Shown in pieces: positions 28,215-37,511 of a stretch of 64,000 nucleotides of DNA. Location of the stretch: positions 53,266-117,265 of the forward strand of contig NZ_QXGK01000007.1 of NCBI RefSeq assembly GCF_003952945.1, read 5' to 3'. The position numbers and the translations under genes are program-made. The notes beneath the pieces are model-generated. The model ran no database searches. It saw only the letters and a program-made list of their open reading frames with translations, and was not told where the DNA came from. The stretch's first letter is position 1. Every line of letters begins with the position of its first letter. Source of the DNA: Bifidobacterium samirii (lineage in GTDB: Bacteria; Actinomycetota; Actinomycetes; Actinomycetales; Bifidobacteriaceae).

Positions 28215-31200
28215 ATGAAACCACGCGTAGCATCGGCGGTGCTCTCCGCTACGCTCGTGCTCGTCCCGCTCGGGACGGTCGGCACGGCGTACGCGACGGA
28301 GACGCCGCCCTCCCCTCCCGCATCATCCGCAGACGCCACCCCCGCCGTCCCCGCCACCGACACGCAGGGGAACGCCGCCGAGCAGGACCCGACCGCATCC
28401 GTCCAAGGCTGGAGCCTCGACCCGGCGACCGCCAAGGGCGGCGAAACGCTCGAAGCATCCGGCGGATGGCTGAGGTTCGTCTCCGGCGACGGCAACGGCA
28501 ACTCCGCCTCGGACGCCGCCCAGTATCCGGCGATCGCCGTATACGACCAGGAGTTCGACTTCACCACGACCGGCTCGTTCCACGCCACCGTGCAGTCGCC
28601 CAACAGCGCCGACACCAACCGATTCGGCTTCTACCTGGGCTACACGGATCCGGGCAACGGCCTGTTCGTCGGCTTCGACAAGAACGGCTGGTACTGGCAG
28701 AAGTACACCGACGGCGACGGCCCCTGGTACGAGAACAGCAGCCGCATCCCCTCACCCAAGGCCGACACGCCCGCATCCGTGACCGTCTCCTGGGACGGCC
28801 GCACCGCGACCGTCACCGTCGACGGCGTCAAGGCGTTCGACGTCGACTACTCGTCCATGACCAACCTGACCGGCAGGCTCGCCATGAAGGCCGGCTCCTA
28901 CCGCGACGCCACGCACGACGAGAAGACCGACGTGTCCATCAGGGACTTCCCCGCCGAGGACGTCAGCACGCACGCGGTCACCGGCATCGTACGCGACGCC
29001 GCGGGCGCCCCCGTCGCCGGGGCGACCGTCGCCGCGTCGGGCGCATCGTGCGTCACCGGAGCCGACGGCGCGTTCCGTCTCGAAGGACTGCGCAACGGCG
29101 AGCATACGCTCGGCGTGAGCGCCGCCGGATACGAATCCGCGACCGTCACCGTCACCGTGGACGGGGACGACGTGGCCCTCGACACCGACATCACCCTCGC
29201 CCCGGCTGCGGTGGTGGAGACCGAGACGCTCAAGACCGAGCAGATGACCGTCGCGCTCAAGAAGCACTTCCCGTCCGTGCTCACCTACACGATGAGCGAC
29301 GGCAAGGTCATGCACGGCCAGACCAAAGACGTGCGCACCGTCGAGATCAACGGCGTCAACGTCGAGCTCACCGACAAGGACGTGACCTTCACCAAGGACA
29401 GCGACACCAAGGCCACGTATGTGCTGACCGTGAAGAACACGGCCAAGCACGTCGACGCGGTCGTCACCGTCGAGATCAGCGTGGAGAAGAACACGCTGCA
29501 CATGGACGTCACCAAGATCGAGAACAAGGCCGACGAGGACACGCACCCGATCCAGACGATCTCGTTCCCCAACCACAGCCTCGTGTCCGTGCGCGCCGAC
29601 CAGGACAACGCACAATTCACCGGCGCGATCATGTCGTCCAGCAACGCGAAGGTCGGCGACGAGAACATCGCGCTCACCGCGTCCACGTCGATGACCGACA
29701 AGGACTACATGTACGCGTTCGTCTCCGGCGGCGGGCTCAGCGCCGGCCTGTGGTCCAACTCCGAGCACGACGGCCGCACCGGAAGCGGGACCGACAACGG
29801 CGGCAACCAGAACACGCGCGTGTACGCGACCACGCAGGACGTCGACGGCGTCCGTTCGCTCGGCCTCGCCAGCGCGCCCTGGTACTACCATCGGGTCGTC
29901 ACCGACACCAACGGCACGAAGTACACGGCCGACGAGACGGAGATGCCGCAGATGGCCGTCGCGATCGCCGGCGACCAGAACGAGGACGGCACCGTCAACT
30001 GGCAGGACGGCGCCATCGCCTACCGGTCCATCATGAACAACCCGTACAAGTCCGAGGAGGTGCCCGAGCTCGTCGCCTGGCGCATCGCCATGAACTTCGG
30101 CGGACAGGCCCAGAACCCGTTCCTCACCACCCTCGACAACGTCAAGAAGGTCGCCCTCAACACCGACGGCCTGGGACAGTCCGTGCTCCTCAAGGGCTAC
30201 GGCAACGAGGGCCACGACTCCGGACACCCCGACTACGCCGACATCGGCGAGCGCATCGGCGGCGCCGACGACATGAACGAGCTCATGGAGAAGGGAGCCG
30301 AATACGGCGCCCGCTTCGGCATCCACGTCAACGCGTCCGAGATGTACCCCGAAGCCAAGGCCTTCAGCGAGGATCTTCTGCGACGCAACGGCAACGGGTC
30401 GCTGTACTACAGCTGGGACTGGATCGACCAGGCCATCGGCATCAACGGCATCTACGACCTCATGAGCGGCGAGCGCGAGAACCGCTTCCAGGAGCTCAAG
30501 GACGAGGTGGGCGACAACCTCGACTTCATCTACCTCGACGTGTGGGGCACCAAGCACTCCGGCGCCGAGGACTCGTGGGAGACCCGCCGCGTGGCCGACA
30601 CGATCAACTCGCTCGGCTGGAACGTGGGCACCGAATACGGCACCGCGATGGAGTACGAGGCGACGTTCCACCATTGGGCGGCCGACCTCACCGGCGGCAA
30701 CGCGTCGCTCAAGGGCGAGAACTCCGAAGTGATGCGCTTCCTGCGCAACCACCAGAAGGACAGCTGGATGGGCGACTACCCCAAGTACGGGCAGCCGTCC
30801 AACGCGCCGCTGCTCGGCGGCTACAGCATGACCGACTTCGAGGGCTGGCAGGGACGCAACGACTACGACAAGTACATCCGCAACCTGTACACCTACGACG
30901 TGTCCACGAAGTTCATCCAGCACTTCAAGGTGACCCGCTGGGTCAACAACCCGCTGCTCAACGCCTCCAACGGCAACGCCAACGCCGTGCGCGACACGTC
31001 CGTGAACAACGGTAACGAGCAGATCACGCTCAAGGACGACAACGGCAACACCCTCGTCCTGTCCCGCGGCTCCAACGACACGTCGAACGCCGCGTACCGC
31101 CAGCGCACCATCACCCTCAACGGCGTGACCATCGCCACCGGCGCGGTCTCCCGCGGCGACAACGGCACCGGCGGCACCGAGTCCTACCTCCTGCCCTGGA

Positions 31201-34025
31201 TGTGGGACGCGTCCACCGGCGACCTGCTCGGCAGCGACGACCAGCGTCTCTACCACTGGAACACCACCGGCGGCCAGACCGAATGGACCCTGCCCACCGG
31301 CTGGGAGAACCTCTCCAGCGTCAAGGTGTACCGGCTGACCGACCAGGGCAAGACCGACGAGCAGGACGTCGCGGTCGTCGACGGCAAGGTCACGCTGAGC
31401 GCCGACGCGCAGACCCCGTACGTCGTGTACAAGGGCGAGGCCAAGCAGATCCAGGTCAACTGGAGCGACGGCATGCACGTCGTGGACGCCGGGTTCAACG
31501 GCGGACAGGCCACCCTGGAGGACAACTGGACCGTCACCGGCAACGGCACCGCCGAAGTCGTCAAGACCCAGGCCGGCAACCCCGTGCTGAGGCTCGACGG
31601 CGACGCGACCGTCACGCAGACCGCCGAAGGACTCACCCCCGGCGAGCGCTACGCGCTGTATCTGGGCGTCGACAACCGCAGCGACGGCGACGCGACGGTG
31701 AGCGTGGCGGACGGTTCGACCGTGCTGGCGTCGAACTCCACCGGCCGCAGCATCGCCCGAAACTACGTCAAGGCGTACGCGCACAACACGAACTCCCCGA
31801 CCGTGGGCGGTTCGAGCTACTTCCAGAACATGTACGTGTGGTTCACCGCACCCGAATCGGGCAAGGTCACGCTGACCCTGTCCCATGAGGGCGAGGGGTC
31901 GGCGTACTGGGACGACGTGCGGTTCGTACGCAACGACTACGACGGCATCACCTGCGACGAGCAGGGGCGCATCGTCACGCTGACCAACGACTTCGAGGAC
32001 AACGCGCAGGGCATCTGGCCGTTCGTGATGGCAGGCATCGAAGGCGTCGAGGACAACCGCATCCACATGGCCGAACGCCACGACCCGTACACGCAGGCCG
32101 GCTGGGAGGCCAAGAAGATGGACGACGTGATCGACGGCGACTGGTCGATCAAGATCCACGGTCTGACCGGCGGCGGCAAGCTCGCCTACCAGACGATCCC
32201 GCAAACCATGCGCTTCGAGCCCGGCGTGACCTATAAGGTCTCGTTCGACTACCAGTCCGGCTCCGAAGGCACCTACGCGATCGCCGTCGGCCACGGCGAA
32301 TACTCGGCCGACTCGGTCACCCTCACCCCGCTCGCCAAGGCGCTGGGCGAGGACGGCCACGCCGAGTTCACCGTCACCGGCTCCCTGGACGGGGATTCGT
32401 GGTTCGGCATCAGCTCCACCACCACCGCGGCCGACACGCAGGGCGTGGGCGGCAAGGCGGCCAACCTCGGCGGATACAAGGACCTCGTCCTCGACAACCT
32501 GAGGATCGAACGCGTCGACGCCGAGGCGAAGACCAAGGAGGAGGCGCAGGCCCTGCTCAAGACGGTCCGCGACGAGTACGACTCCCGCCGAGCCGACTTC
32601 TCCGAGGAGGCGTGGAACGTCTACCGCACGACCCTCACCGAGGCGCGCGTGCTCATCGACAAGGACGGAGCCGGCGAAGCCGACTACACGTCCGCGTACA
32701 CGCTGCTGACCGCGCTCGGCGAGTACATGAGGACCGCTCCGGGATCCGAAGGCAGCAGCCGGGACGACATCGCCTCCGACCGCTACACGGTCAGCACCGG
32801 CAGCGCCGAGACCTCGAACTCGAACAACCACGAGGAAGGCCCGGCCGCACTGGCGCAGGACGGCGACGCGAACACGCGCTGGCACACCGAATACCGGGTC
32901 AACGCCGTGTCCAACGGCACCGCCTGGTACCAGTTCGACCTCGGCGAACCCGCCACCGTCAGCGGCCTGCGCTACCTGCCGCGCCCCGGCGGCGCCAACG
33001 TGAACGGCAAGATCAAGGGCTACACGATCACGCTGACGCTCGCCGACGGCACCACCAGGGAGGTCGACGGCACGTTCCGGACCGACACCGTATGGCAGAA
33101 GGTCTCGTTCGAGCCGGTGGAGAACGTCACGGCCGTGCGTCTGACCGCGAAATCCTCCGCAGGCGACACCGCCGGCAACACCAACAAGTTCGCCGCAGCG
33201 GCCGAACTGCGGATCGTCGGCCCGGGCGGGGACGCCGAGGACACGGTGGACCGCAGCGCGTTGCAGGCGCTCGTCGATCAGGCCGGCGCACTGTCCGAGA
33301 AGGACTACACCGCCGATTCGTGGACGGGCTTCGCCGCCGCGCTCGCCAAGGCCGGCACCGTGCTGTCCGATGAGGACGCCGACGACTACGACGTCGCCCT
33401 CGCCGTCGAGAACCTGAACCATGCGATGCGCTCGCTGGTCAGGGACGAGACGCCCGATCCGGGTCCGGACCCCGAGCCGGAGCCGGTGGACAAGAGCGCG
33501 CTGACGGCACTGCTCGCCGACGCGAACAAGCTCGCCGAGGACGATTACACGGCGGAGTCGTGGGCGCCGTTCGCACAGGCGCGCACCGCCGCCCAGCAGA
33601 CGCTGGACGACTCGGACGCGACCGCCGAGGCCGTGGCACAGGCCGTCGCGACCCTGCAGGGCGCGATGGATGCGCTGGTCGAGGAGACCGTCAAGCCCGA
33701 TCCCGATCCGTCACCGGATCCCGACCCGGATCCGTCACCGGATCCCGACCCGGATCCGTTACCGGATCCCGATCCCGATCCGACTCCGGATCCCGATCCC
33801 GACCCGACGCCGACGCCCACCCCGGATCCGGACAAGCCCGGCCCGAGCCAGCCGACCGACCAGACCAAGCCCGGCACGACCGGCAAGCCGACGGGCAAGC
33901 CGTCCACGAAGCCCGGTACGACCGCCCATACGGGCGCGTCGATCGCCACGGCAGCGACCGCCGGCTTCGTCCTGCTGGCCGGAGCGGTGGCCCTCGTCGT
34001 CGCGCGCCGGCGCCGTATGGGCTGA
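28215..34025 (+). CDS. Endo-alpha-N-acetylgalactosaminidase, GH101, cell-wall anchored (copy 2)
   Basis: A 1936-residue paralogue of the preceding gene with the same architecture: signal peptide (about 1-27, TAYATE), jelly-roll, CnaB-like domain, GH101 barrel, beta and galactose-binding modules, F5/8C-like module and two FIVAR-like repeats. A longer Pro-Asp linker is built from tandem 24-bp DNA repeats (about 33700-33825). The sorting signal is AHTGAS, helix, RRRR. Predicted catalytic residues are D775 (FIYLDVWG) and E807, the latter in GTEYG rather than the TTEWG of copy 1. Substitutions around E807 and in the WDWIDQAIGI segment may alter glycan preference (inference). AAGGA lies upstream of the ATG. 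Confidence 0.92.
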   Translation: MKPRVASAVLSATLVLVPLGTVGTAYATETPPSPPASSADATPAVPATDTQGNAAEQDPTASVQGWSLDPATAKGGETLEASGGWLRFVSGDGNGNSASDAAQYPAIAVYDQEFDFTTTGSFHATVQSPNSADTNRFGFYLGYTDPGNGLFVGFDKNGWYWQKYTDGDGPWYENSSRIPSPKADTPASVTVSWDGRTATVTVDGVKAFDVDYSSMTNLTGRLAMKAGSYRDATHDEKTDVSIRDFPAEDVSTHAVTGIVRDAAGAPVAGATVAASGASCVTGADGAFRLEGLRNGEHTLGVSAAGYESATVTVTVDGDDVALDTDITLAPAAVVETETLKTEQMTVALKKHFPSVLTYTMSDGKVMHGQTKDVRTVEINGVNVELTDKDVTFTKDSDTKATYVLTVKNTAKHVDAVVTVEISVEKNTLHMDVTKIENKADEDTHPIQTISFPNHSLVSVRADQDNAQFTGAIMSSSNAKVGDENIALTASTSMTDKDYMYAFVSGGGLSAGLWSNSEHDGRTGSGTDNGGNQNTRVYATTQDVDGVRSLGLASAPWYYHRVVTDTNGTKYTADETEMPQMAVAIAGDQNEDGTVNWQDGAIAYRSIMNNPYKSEEVPELVAWRIAMNFGGQAQNPFLTTLDNVKKVALNTDGLGQSVLLKGYGNEGHDSGHPDYADIGERIGGADDMNELMEKGAEYGARFGIHVNASEMYPEAKAFSEDLLRRNGNGSLYYSWDWIDQAIGINGIYDLMSGERENRFQELKDEVGDNLDFIYLDVWGTKHSGAEDSWETRRVADTINSLGWNVGTEYGTAMEYEATFHHWAADLTGGNASLKGENSEVMRFLRNHQKDSWMGDYPKYGQPSNAPLLGGYSMTDFEGWQGRNDYDKYIRNLYTYDVSTKFIQHFKVTRWVNNPLLNASNGNANAVRDTSVNNGNEQITLKDDNGNTLVLSRGSNDTSNAAYRQRTITLNGVTIATGAVSRGDNGTGGTESYLLPWMWDASTGDLLGSDDQRLYHWNTTGGQTEWTLPTGWENLSSVKVYRLTDQGKTDEQDVAVVDGKVTLSADAQTPYVVYKGEAKQIQVNWSDGMHVVDAGFNGGQATLEDNWTVTGNGTAEVVKTQAGNPVLRLDGDATVTQTAEGLTPGERYALYLGVDNRSDGDATVSVADGSTVLASNSTGRSIARNYVKAYAHNTNSPTVGGSSYFQNMYVWFTAPESGKVTLTLSHEGEGSAYWDDVRFVRNDYDGITCDEQGRIVTLTNDFEDNAQGIWPFVMAGIEGVEDNRIHMAERHDPYTQAGWEAKKMDDVIDGDWSIKIHGLTGGGKLAYQTIPQTMRFEPGVTYKVSFDYQSGSEGTYAIAVGHGEYSADSVTLTPLAKALGEDGHAEFTVTGSLDGDSWFGISSTTTAADTQGVGGKAANLGGYKDLVLDNLRIERVDAEAKTKEEAQALLKTVRDEYDSRRADFSEEAWNVYRTTLTEARVLIDKDGAGEADYTSAYTLLTALGEYMRTAPGSEGSSRDDIASDRYTVSTGSAETSNSNNHEEGPAALAQDGDANTRWHTEYRVNAVSNGTAWYQFDLGEPATVSGLRYLPRPGGANVNGKIKGYTITLTLADGTTREVDGTFRTDTVWQKVSFEPVENVTAVRLTAKSSAGDTAGNTNKFAAAAELRIVGPGGDAEDTVDRSALQALVDQAGALSEKDYTADSWTGFAAALAKAGTVLSDEDADDYDVALAVENLNHAMRSLVRDETPDPGPDPEPEPVDKSALTALLADANKLAEDDYTAESWAPFAQARTAAQQTLDDSDATAEAVAQAVATLQGAMDALVEETVKPDPDPSPDPDPDPSPDPDPDPLPDPDPDPTPDPDPDPTPTPTPDPDKPGPSQPTDQTKPGTTGKPTGKPSTKPGTTAHTGASIATAATAGFVLLAGAVALVVARRRRMG
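29950..30366 (+). repeat. Near-identical 417-bp block shared by the two GH101 genes (copy 2)
   Basis: Partner of 23852-24268, with one mismatch in 417 bases. The sharp drop in identity on both sides suggests recombination between the genes. Confidence 0.95.
31017..31222 (+). repeat. Near-identical 206-bp block shared by the two GH101 genes (copy 2)
   Basis: Partner of 24901-25106, with three mismatches. Confidence 0.93.
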
Positions 34026-34073
34026 TCCACGGGAACCGGGGGTGTGATTCCCGCTCCCCCGGCCCGCTGACAT

Positions 34074-34112
34074 GAATGGCGGGGACGACCTCCACGGTCG
34101 TCCCCGCCATTC
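34074..34112 (+). terminator. Terminator of the second GH101 gene
   Basis: A perfect 17-bp stem (34074-34090 with 34096-34112) with loop TCCAC lies about 50 bases after the stop. It is homologous to the terminator at 28027-28065. Confidence 0.85.
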
Positions 34113-34197
34113 GTCATATACGGCCCATATGGCCGGCGCGCTTAGCACGTCCGGCGCATCGACGTTGCGGCTGCCACACCGCGGCGACGGCCCACGG

Positions 34198-34908
34198 TCA
34201 CACGTAGTTGCGTTCGATGAGGATGTCGGAGACGGTCAGGTTCGCCTCGTTGACGAGGTTGAACAGGATGACCTCGGCCAGCTGGGCCGGGTCCATGAAC
34301 GTGTGCTGCTTCTCCTCGGACACGTAGTCGTGGCTGTCGCGGTAGAAGGCGGTGTCGATGCCGCCGGGGAACACGCCCACGACCTTCACGCTCGTGCCCT
34401 TGTAGGCGGCCTTGAGGCTCTGCGTGTAGCCCTTCTCGCCCCACTTGGTGGCGCAGTACACGGATTCGTTCGCGTTGCCGCGCGTGGCGGCGGTGCTCAT
34501 CACGTTCGCGATCTTCAGGTCGGCCTCGCCGCAGGCGCGCAGCGTCTCGACGCTCCACAGGATCATGCCCTTGAGCCCCTTGAGGCACTTGTCGATGTCG
34601 GCCGCCTCGTATGCGGTGGGCGTCTTGAAGGAGGGCTGGCCGGCGTTGTTGATCAGCAGGTCGATGTGGCCGAGCGCGGCGATGCGGGCGACGGCGTCCT
34701 TGCAGAACAGCTCGTCGGACACGTCGCCGACGAACGCCTGGTACGAGTCGGCGGGGAACATGCGCGTCAGCTCCACCTGGCGCGCCTCGTCGAAGTCGAT
34801 GCCGGCGACGAACCAGCCGCGGTCGATCAGCTGGCGCGTCAGCTCGTATCCCAGTCCGAGCGCGCTGCCGGTGACGATCGCGATCTTCCTGCCGTTGTCC
34901 ATTGCCAT
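34198..34908 (-). CDS. Short-chain dehydrogenase/reductase (SDR)
   Basis: A 236-residue classical SDR. The cofactor loop TGSALGLGYEL (TGxxxGxG) lies near the N-terminus and is followed by GIDFDEARQ, whose acidic residue favours NAD(H). The structural motif NNAG, and a catalytic Tyr and Lys in VYCATKWGEKGY with an upstream Ser in MSTAA, complete the active site. The substrate is unknown. The ATG at 34908 is supported by AAGGAGG 6 bases upstream. A longer frame through the neighbouring permease region is a shadow. The gene is separated from the permease by a terminator and convergent with the second GH101 gene. Confidence 0.88.
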   Translation of the reverse strand: MAMDNGRKIAIVTGSALGLGYELTRQLIDRGWFVAGIDFDEARQVELTRMFPADSYQAFVGDVSDELFCKDAVARIAALGHIDLLINNAGQPSFKTPTAYEAADIDKCLKGLKGMILWSVETLRACGEADLKIANVMSTAATRGNANESVYCATKWGEKGYTQSLKAAYKGTSVKVVGVFPGGIDTAFYRDSHDYVSEEKQHTFMDPAQLAEVILFNLVNEANLTVSDILIERNYV

Positions 34909-35045
34909 GGGTTGCCTCCTTGCCTTTGGCGGCGCCGACGGATGCGCGCCGTCCGTTGGCGGCCGGTCCGGCCGTCGCGCCACATCGTATCGAGCCGGTC
35001 GGACGCTGCCGGACGGGCGCATCGGATGTCTCCCCATACGACGAA

Positions 35046-35076
35046 GGGGAGCCGGGGCGCGAAGCCCCGACTCCCC
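35046..35076 (-). terminator. Hairpin after the permease gene
   Basis: Two stacked stems (GGGGAG with CTCCCC, GGGGC with GCCCC, separated by a 2x2 internal loop) lie downstream of the uracil/xanthine permease gene on the minus strand. Confidence 0.6.
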
Positions 35077-35129
35077 CGAGCCGTGTCGTGTGGCGGCCGT
35101 GCGCGATGCGCGCGTCGGCCGCGCAGGGA

Positions 35130-36419
35130 CTACTGGATGTCCGGATCGTCCTTGTCGATGGTGCCGGTGGCCTTGCCGATGGCCTTGAGGCCGTGGTAGG
35201 CGACCAGGATCACGATCGTGCCGATGGCGATGCCGTTGAACTGCACGCCCTGGACGGCGAAGGTGAAGTCGGCGATGCCGATGATCATGATGATCGCGGC
35301 GACCATCGCGTTGAGCGGCTTGTCGAAGTTGACCTTGTTCTCGACCCAGATGCGCACGCCCATCATGCCGATCATGCCGTAGAGCAGCGTGGTGACGCCG
35401 CCAAGCACGCCGGACGGGATGGTGTTGATGATCGCGCCGAACTTCGGGCACAGGCTCAGCAGCAGCGCGAAGCCGGCGGCGAACCAGTAGGCGGCGGTCG
35501 AGTAGACCTTGGTGGCGGCCATCACGCCGATGTTCTCGCCGTAGGTGGTGGTGCCGGAGCCGCCGCCGAAGCCGGCGATCGCGGTGCCGAGGCCGTCGGC
35601 GAACAGGGCGGTGCCCATCTGGTCGTCGTAGTCGCGGCCGGTCATCTGCGCCACGGACTTGACGTGGCCGACGTTCTCGGCGATGAGGACGAGCACGACC
35701 GGGATGAACATCGGCAGGATGGAGAAGTCGACCTGCGGCAGGTGGAAGGTCGGCAGGCCCACCCAGGCGGCCTCGCCGATCGCGGAGAAGTCGACCTGGC
35801 CGCGGATGCACGCGTACAGGTAGCCGATGATCACGCCGATGAGGATGTTGAGTCGGCCGATCAGGCCGCGGAACAGGACCGCGATGAGCAGCACGGCCAC
35901 GAGGGTGACGAGCGCGGTGTCGGGGGCCTGCTGGAAGTTGTTCCACACGCTCGGGGCGAGGTTGAAGCCGATGATGGCCACGATGGCGCCGTTGACGACC
36001 GGCGGCATGATGATGTCGATCCACTTGGCGCCGGCGAAGTGCACGGCCACGCCGATCAGGGCGAGCAGCAGGCCGGTGACCATGATGCCGAAGCTGGCGA
36101 CGGCCAGGCCCTTGTTGGCGCTGGTCACGGCGGCGATCGGGGCGATGAAGCCGAAGGACGAGCCGAGGTAGCTCGGCAGCACATTCCTGTTGATGAGCAG
36201 GAACAGGGCGGTCGACATCGCGGTGAAGAACAGCGTGGTCGACGGGTCGAAGCCGGTGAGGATCGGCACGAGGAAGGTCGCGCCGAACATGGCGACGACG
36301 TGCTGGGCGCCGATGCCGGCGGTGCGGCCCCAGGTCAGGCGCTCGTCGGGATCGACGACCTCGCCCGGCGCGAGGGTCTTGCCGTCGCCGTGCAGGCTCC
36401 AGCTGAACAGGCTCTTCAT
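35130..36419 (-). CDS. uraA: Uracil permease (NCS2 / UraA family)
   Basis: A 429-residue nucleobase:cation symporter-2 protein with 12-14 membrane segments, resembling UraA-type uracil:proton symporters. Landmarks are the N-terminal LTWGRTAGIGAQHVVAMFGA segment, with the conserved QH pair, and PSYLGSSFGFIAPIAAV. The family signature region GLGTAIAGFGGGSGTTTYGEN carries the Gly/Thr-rich half-helix that binds the base. GVLGGVTTLLYGMIG follows in the second half. Start AGGAG upstream. The 5' leader carries a hairpin that may couple expression to pyrimidine supply (inference). Xanthine or another nucleobase is a less likely substrate. Confidence 0.88.
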   Translation of the reverse strand: MKSLFSWSLHGDGKTLAPGEVVDPDERLTWGRTAGIGAQHVVAMFGATFLVPILTGFDPSTTLFFTAMSTALFLLINRNVLPSYLGSSFGFIAPIAAVTSANKGLAVASFGIMVTGLLLALIGVAVHFAGAKWIDIIMPPVVNGAIVAIIGFNLAPSVWNNFQQAPDTALVTLVAVLLIAVLFRGLIGRLNILIGVIIGYLYACIRGQVDFSAIGEAAWVGLPTFHLPQVDFSILPMFIPVVLVLIAENVGHVKSVAQMTGRDYDDQMGTALFADGLGTAIAGFGGGSGTTTYGENIGVMAATKVYSTAAYWFAAGFALLLSLCPKFGAIINTIPSGVLGGVTTLLYGMIGMMGVRIWVENKVNFDKPLNAMVAAIIMIIGIADFTFAVQGVQFNGIAIGTIVILVAYHGLKAIGKATGTIDKDDPDIQ

Positions 36420-36441
36420 ACTGAACTCCTTTGGTTCTCTC

Positions 36442-36470
36442 GCGCGGCGCTCCTACATCGCTCGCCGCGC
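36442..36470 (-). promoter_or_regulatory. Leader hairpin of the uracil permease gene, with upstream -10
   Basis: An 8-bp GCGCGGCG/CGCCGCGC stem (36442-36449 with 36463-36470, 13-base loop) lies between a TACAAT -10-like box (36483-36488, minus) and the permease start. Pyrimidine-responsive attenuation is possible but unproven. Confidence 0.35.
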
Positions 36471-36565
36471 ACATTCGCAAGTATTGTAGCCGGTCGGCTG
36501 GTCCGCGCAGGTGCGGGCATGGCGGCCGGCGACGAGGCCGATGCCGCGGCATCGCGGCGGCGCGC

Positions 36566-37312
36566 TCACTCGGGCCAGATGCCGGACTGGGCGTAGCGGC
36601 TGCGGTATTCGCCGGGCGTCATGCCGCAGCGGCGCTTGAACACCTTGCCGAAGTGGCTCTGGGAGCGGTAGGCGAGGATCTGCGAGATCTCGGCGAACGA
36701 GTATTCGGAGTACTTGAGCATGTTGCACGCCGCCTCCATGCGCTTGCCGGTCACGTACGAGGAGATCGGCTCGCCCATCTCGCGGGCGAACAGCTCCGAC
36801 AGGTACGTGGGGTTGAGGTGGACGTGGGCGGCGAGCGCCGCGACGGTGATGCGCTCGTGCAGGTGGTAGTGGATGTAGTCGACGCATTCGGCGACGGCCT
36901 TGGAGTGGGTGTCGGCCTTCTGCATGTCGGCCATGGCCCAGGTGAAGAAGGTCATCATGTCGGCGTGGAGGCGGCGCACGGCTTCGGCGCTGTCGCAGCG
37001 GTCCATGTCCTGGATGTACAGGTCGGACGCGTTGTAGGCGTCCTCCTCGTCCATGCCGCCTTCGATGGCGAAGCGGGTGGCGAGCGTGATGGAGGTGACG
37101 AACCGGTATTTGGCGTTGCGCACCGGATCGTCGGACAGGTGGCCGTACAGGCCGGAGTCCCAGAGTCGCGAGCTTTCCTGGATGGCGGCGACGTCGCCGG
37201 AGCGCATGAGGTCGTACTGCTTCATCTCCTCGACGTAGCGGTGGTGGCGGATGCGGTCCTCGCGGGAGATGAAGTCGAGATATCTGAGTTTCGCCTCTTC
37301 GACGACGGCCAT
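36566..37312 (-). CDS. AraC-family transcriptional regulator
   Basis: A 248-residue regulator. The C-terminal 100 residues form an AraC-type double helix-turn-helix (ITVAALAAHVHLNPTYLSELFAREMG, then FAEISQILAYRSQSHFGKVFKRRCGMTPGEYR). The N-terminal 140 residues are helical, lack a cupin sugar-binding pattern, and contain EDRIRHHRYVEEMKQYDLMRSGD and LATRFAIEGGMDEEDAY, as in some Firmicutes YesN-like regulators. The ligand is unknown. The ATG at 37312 has GAAGGGG upstream; a frame starting at 37537 adds 75 unlikely residues. It is divergent from a pair of tiny paralogous peptide genes, which are its most likely targets. A TACAAT box at 37385-37390 may be its -10. Confidence 0.86.
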   Translation of the reverse strand: MAVVEEAKLRYLDFISREDRIRHHRYVEEMKQYDLMRSGDVAAIQESSRLWDSGLYGHLSDDPVRNAKYRFVTSITLATRFAIEGGMDEEDAYNASDLYIQDMDRCDSAEAVRRLHADMMTFFTWAMADMQKADTHSKAVAECVDYIHYHLHERITVAALAAHVHLNPTYLSELFAREMGEPISSYVTGKRMEAACNMLKYSEYSFAEISQILAYRSQSHFGKVFKRRCGMTPGEYRSRYAQSGIWPE

Positions 37313-37353
37313 GACGCGCCCCTTCCGTGGATGCCGGCTCGAACGGAATGTGA

Positions 37354-37473
37354 ACGAAAGGTAAACAAGTCGGCATACCCGATGATTGTACCAAAGAAAC
37401 GACGAAAGCGGCATGCGAGACCGGCCCCGGCCGTCGTAATCTGAACCCGCAACACAACGAAAGAACACGAAAG
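37354..37473 (+). promoter_or_regulatory. Four ACGAAAG repeats in the araC-type / peptide-gene divergent region
   Basis: The heptamer ACGAAAG occurs in the same orientation at 37354-37360, 37402-37408, 37457-37463 and 37467-37473. The last two lie exactly 10 bases apart, on one face of the helix, just upstream of the first peptide gene. A TAATCT -10-like box is at 37437-37442 with no good -35, as expected for an activated promoter. Binding by the adjacent AraC-type protein is inference. Confidence 0.45.
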
Positions 37474-37511
37474 ACCGCCCGACAGACGGCATCACAGGAA
37501 AGGAGTCCATC

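Noticed and set aside
33700-33830. A repeat array that could be taken for a CRISPR
   Set aside because: The 24-bp units are in frame, encode Pro-Asp repeats in the wall-spanning linker of the second GH101 protein, and have no unique spacers.
34198-36552. A possible 784-residue fusion of the SDR with upstream sequence
   Set aside because: The upstream part is an out-of-frame reading of the permease gene and crosses a terminator. AAGGAGG supports the start at 34908.
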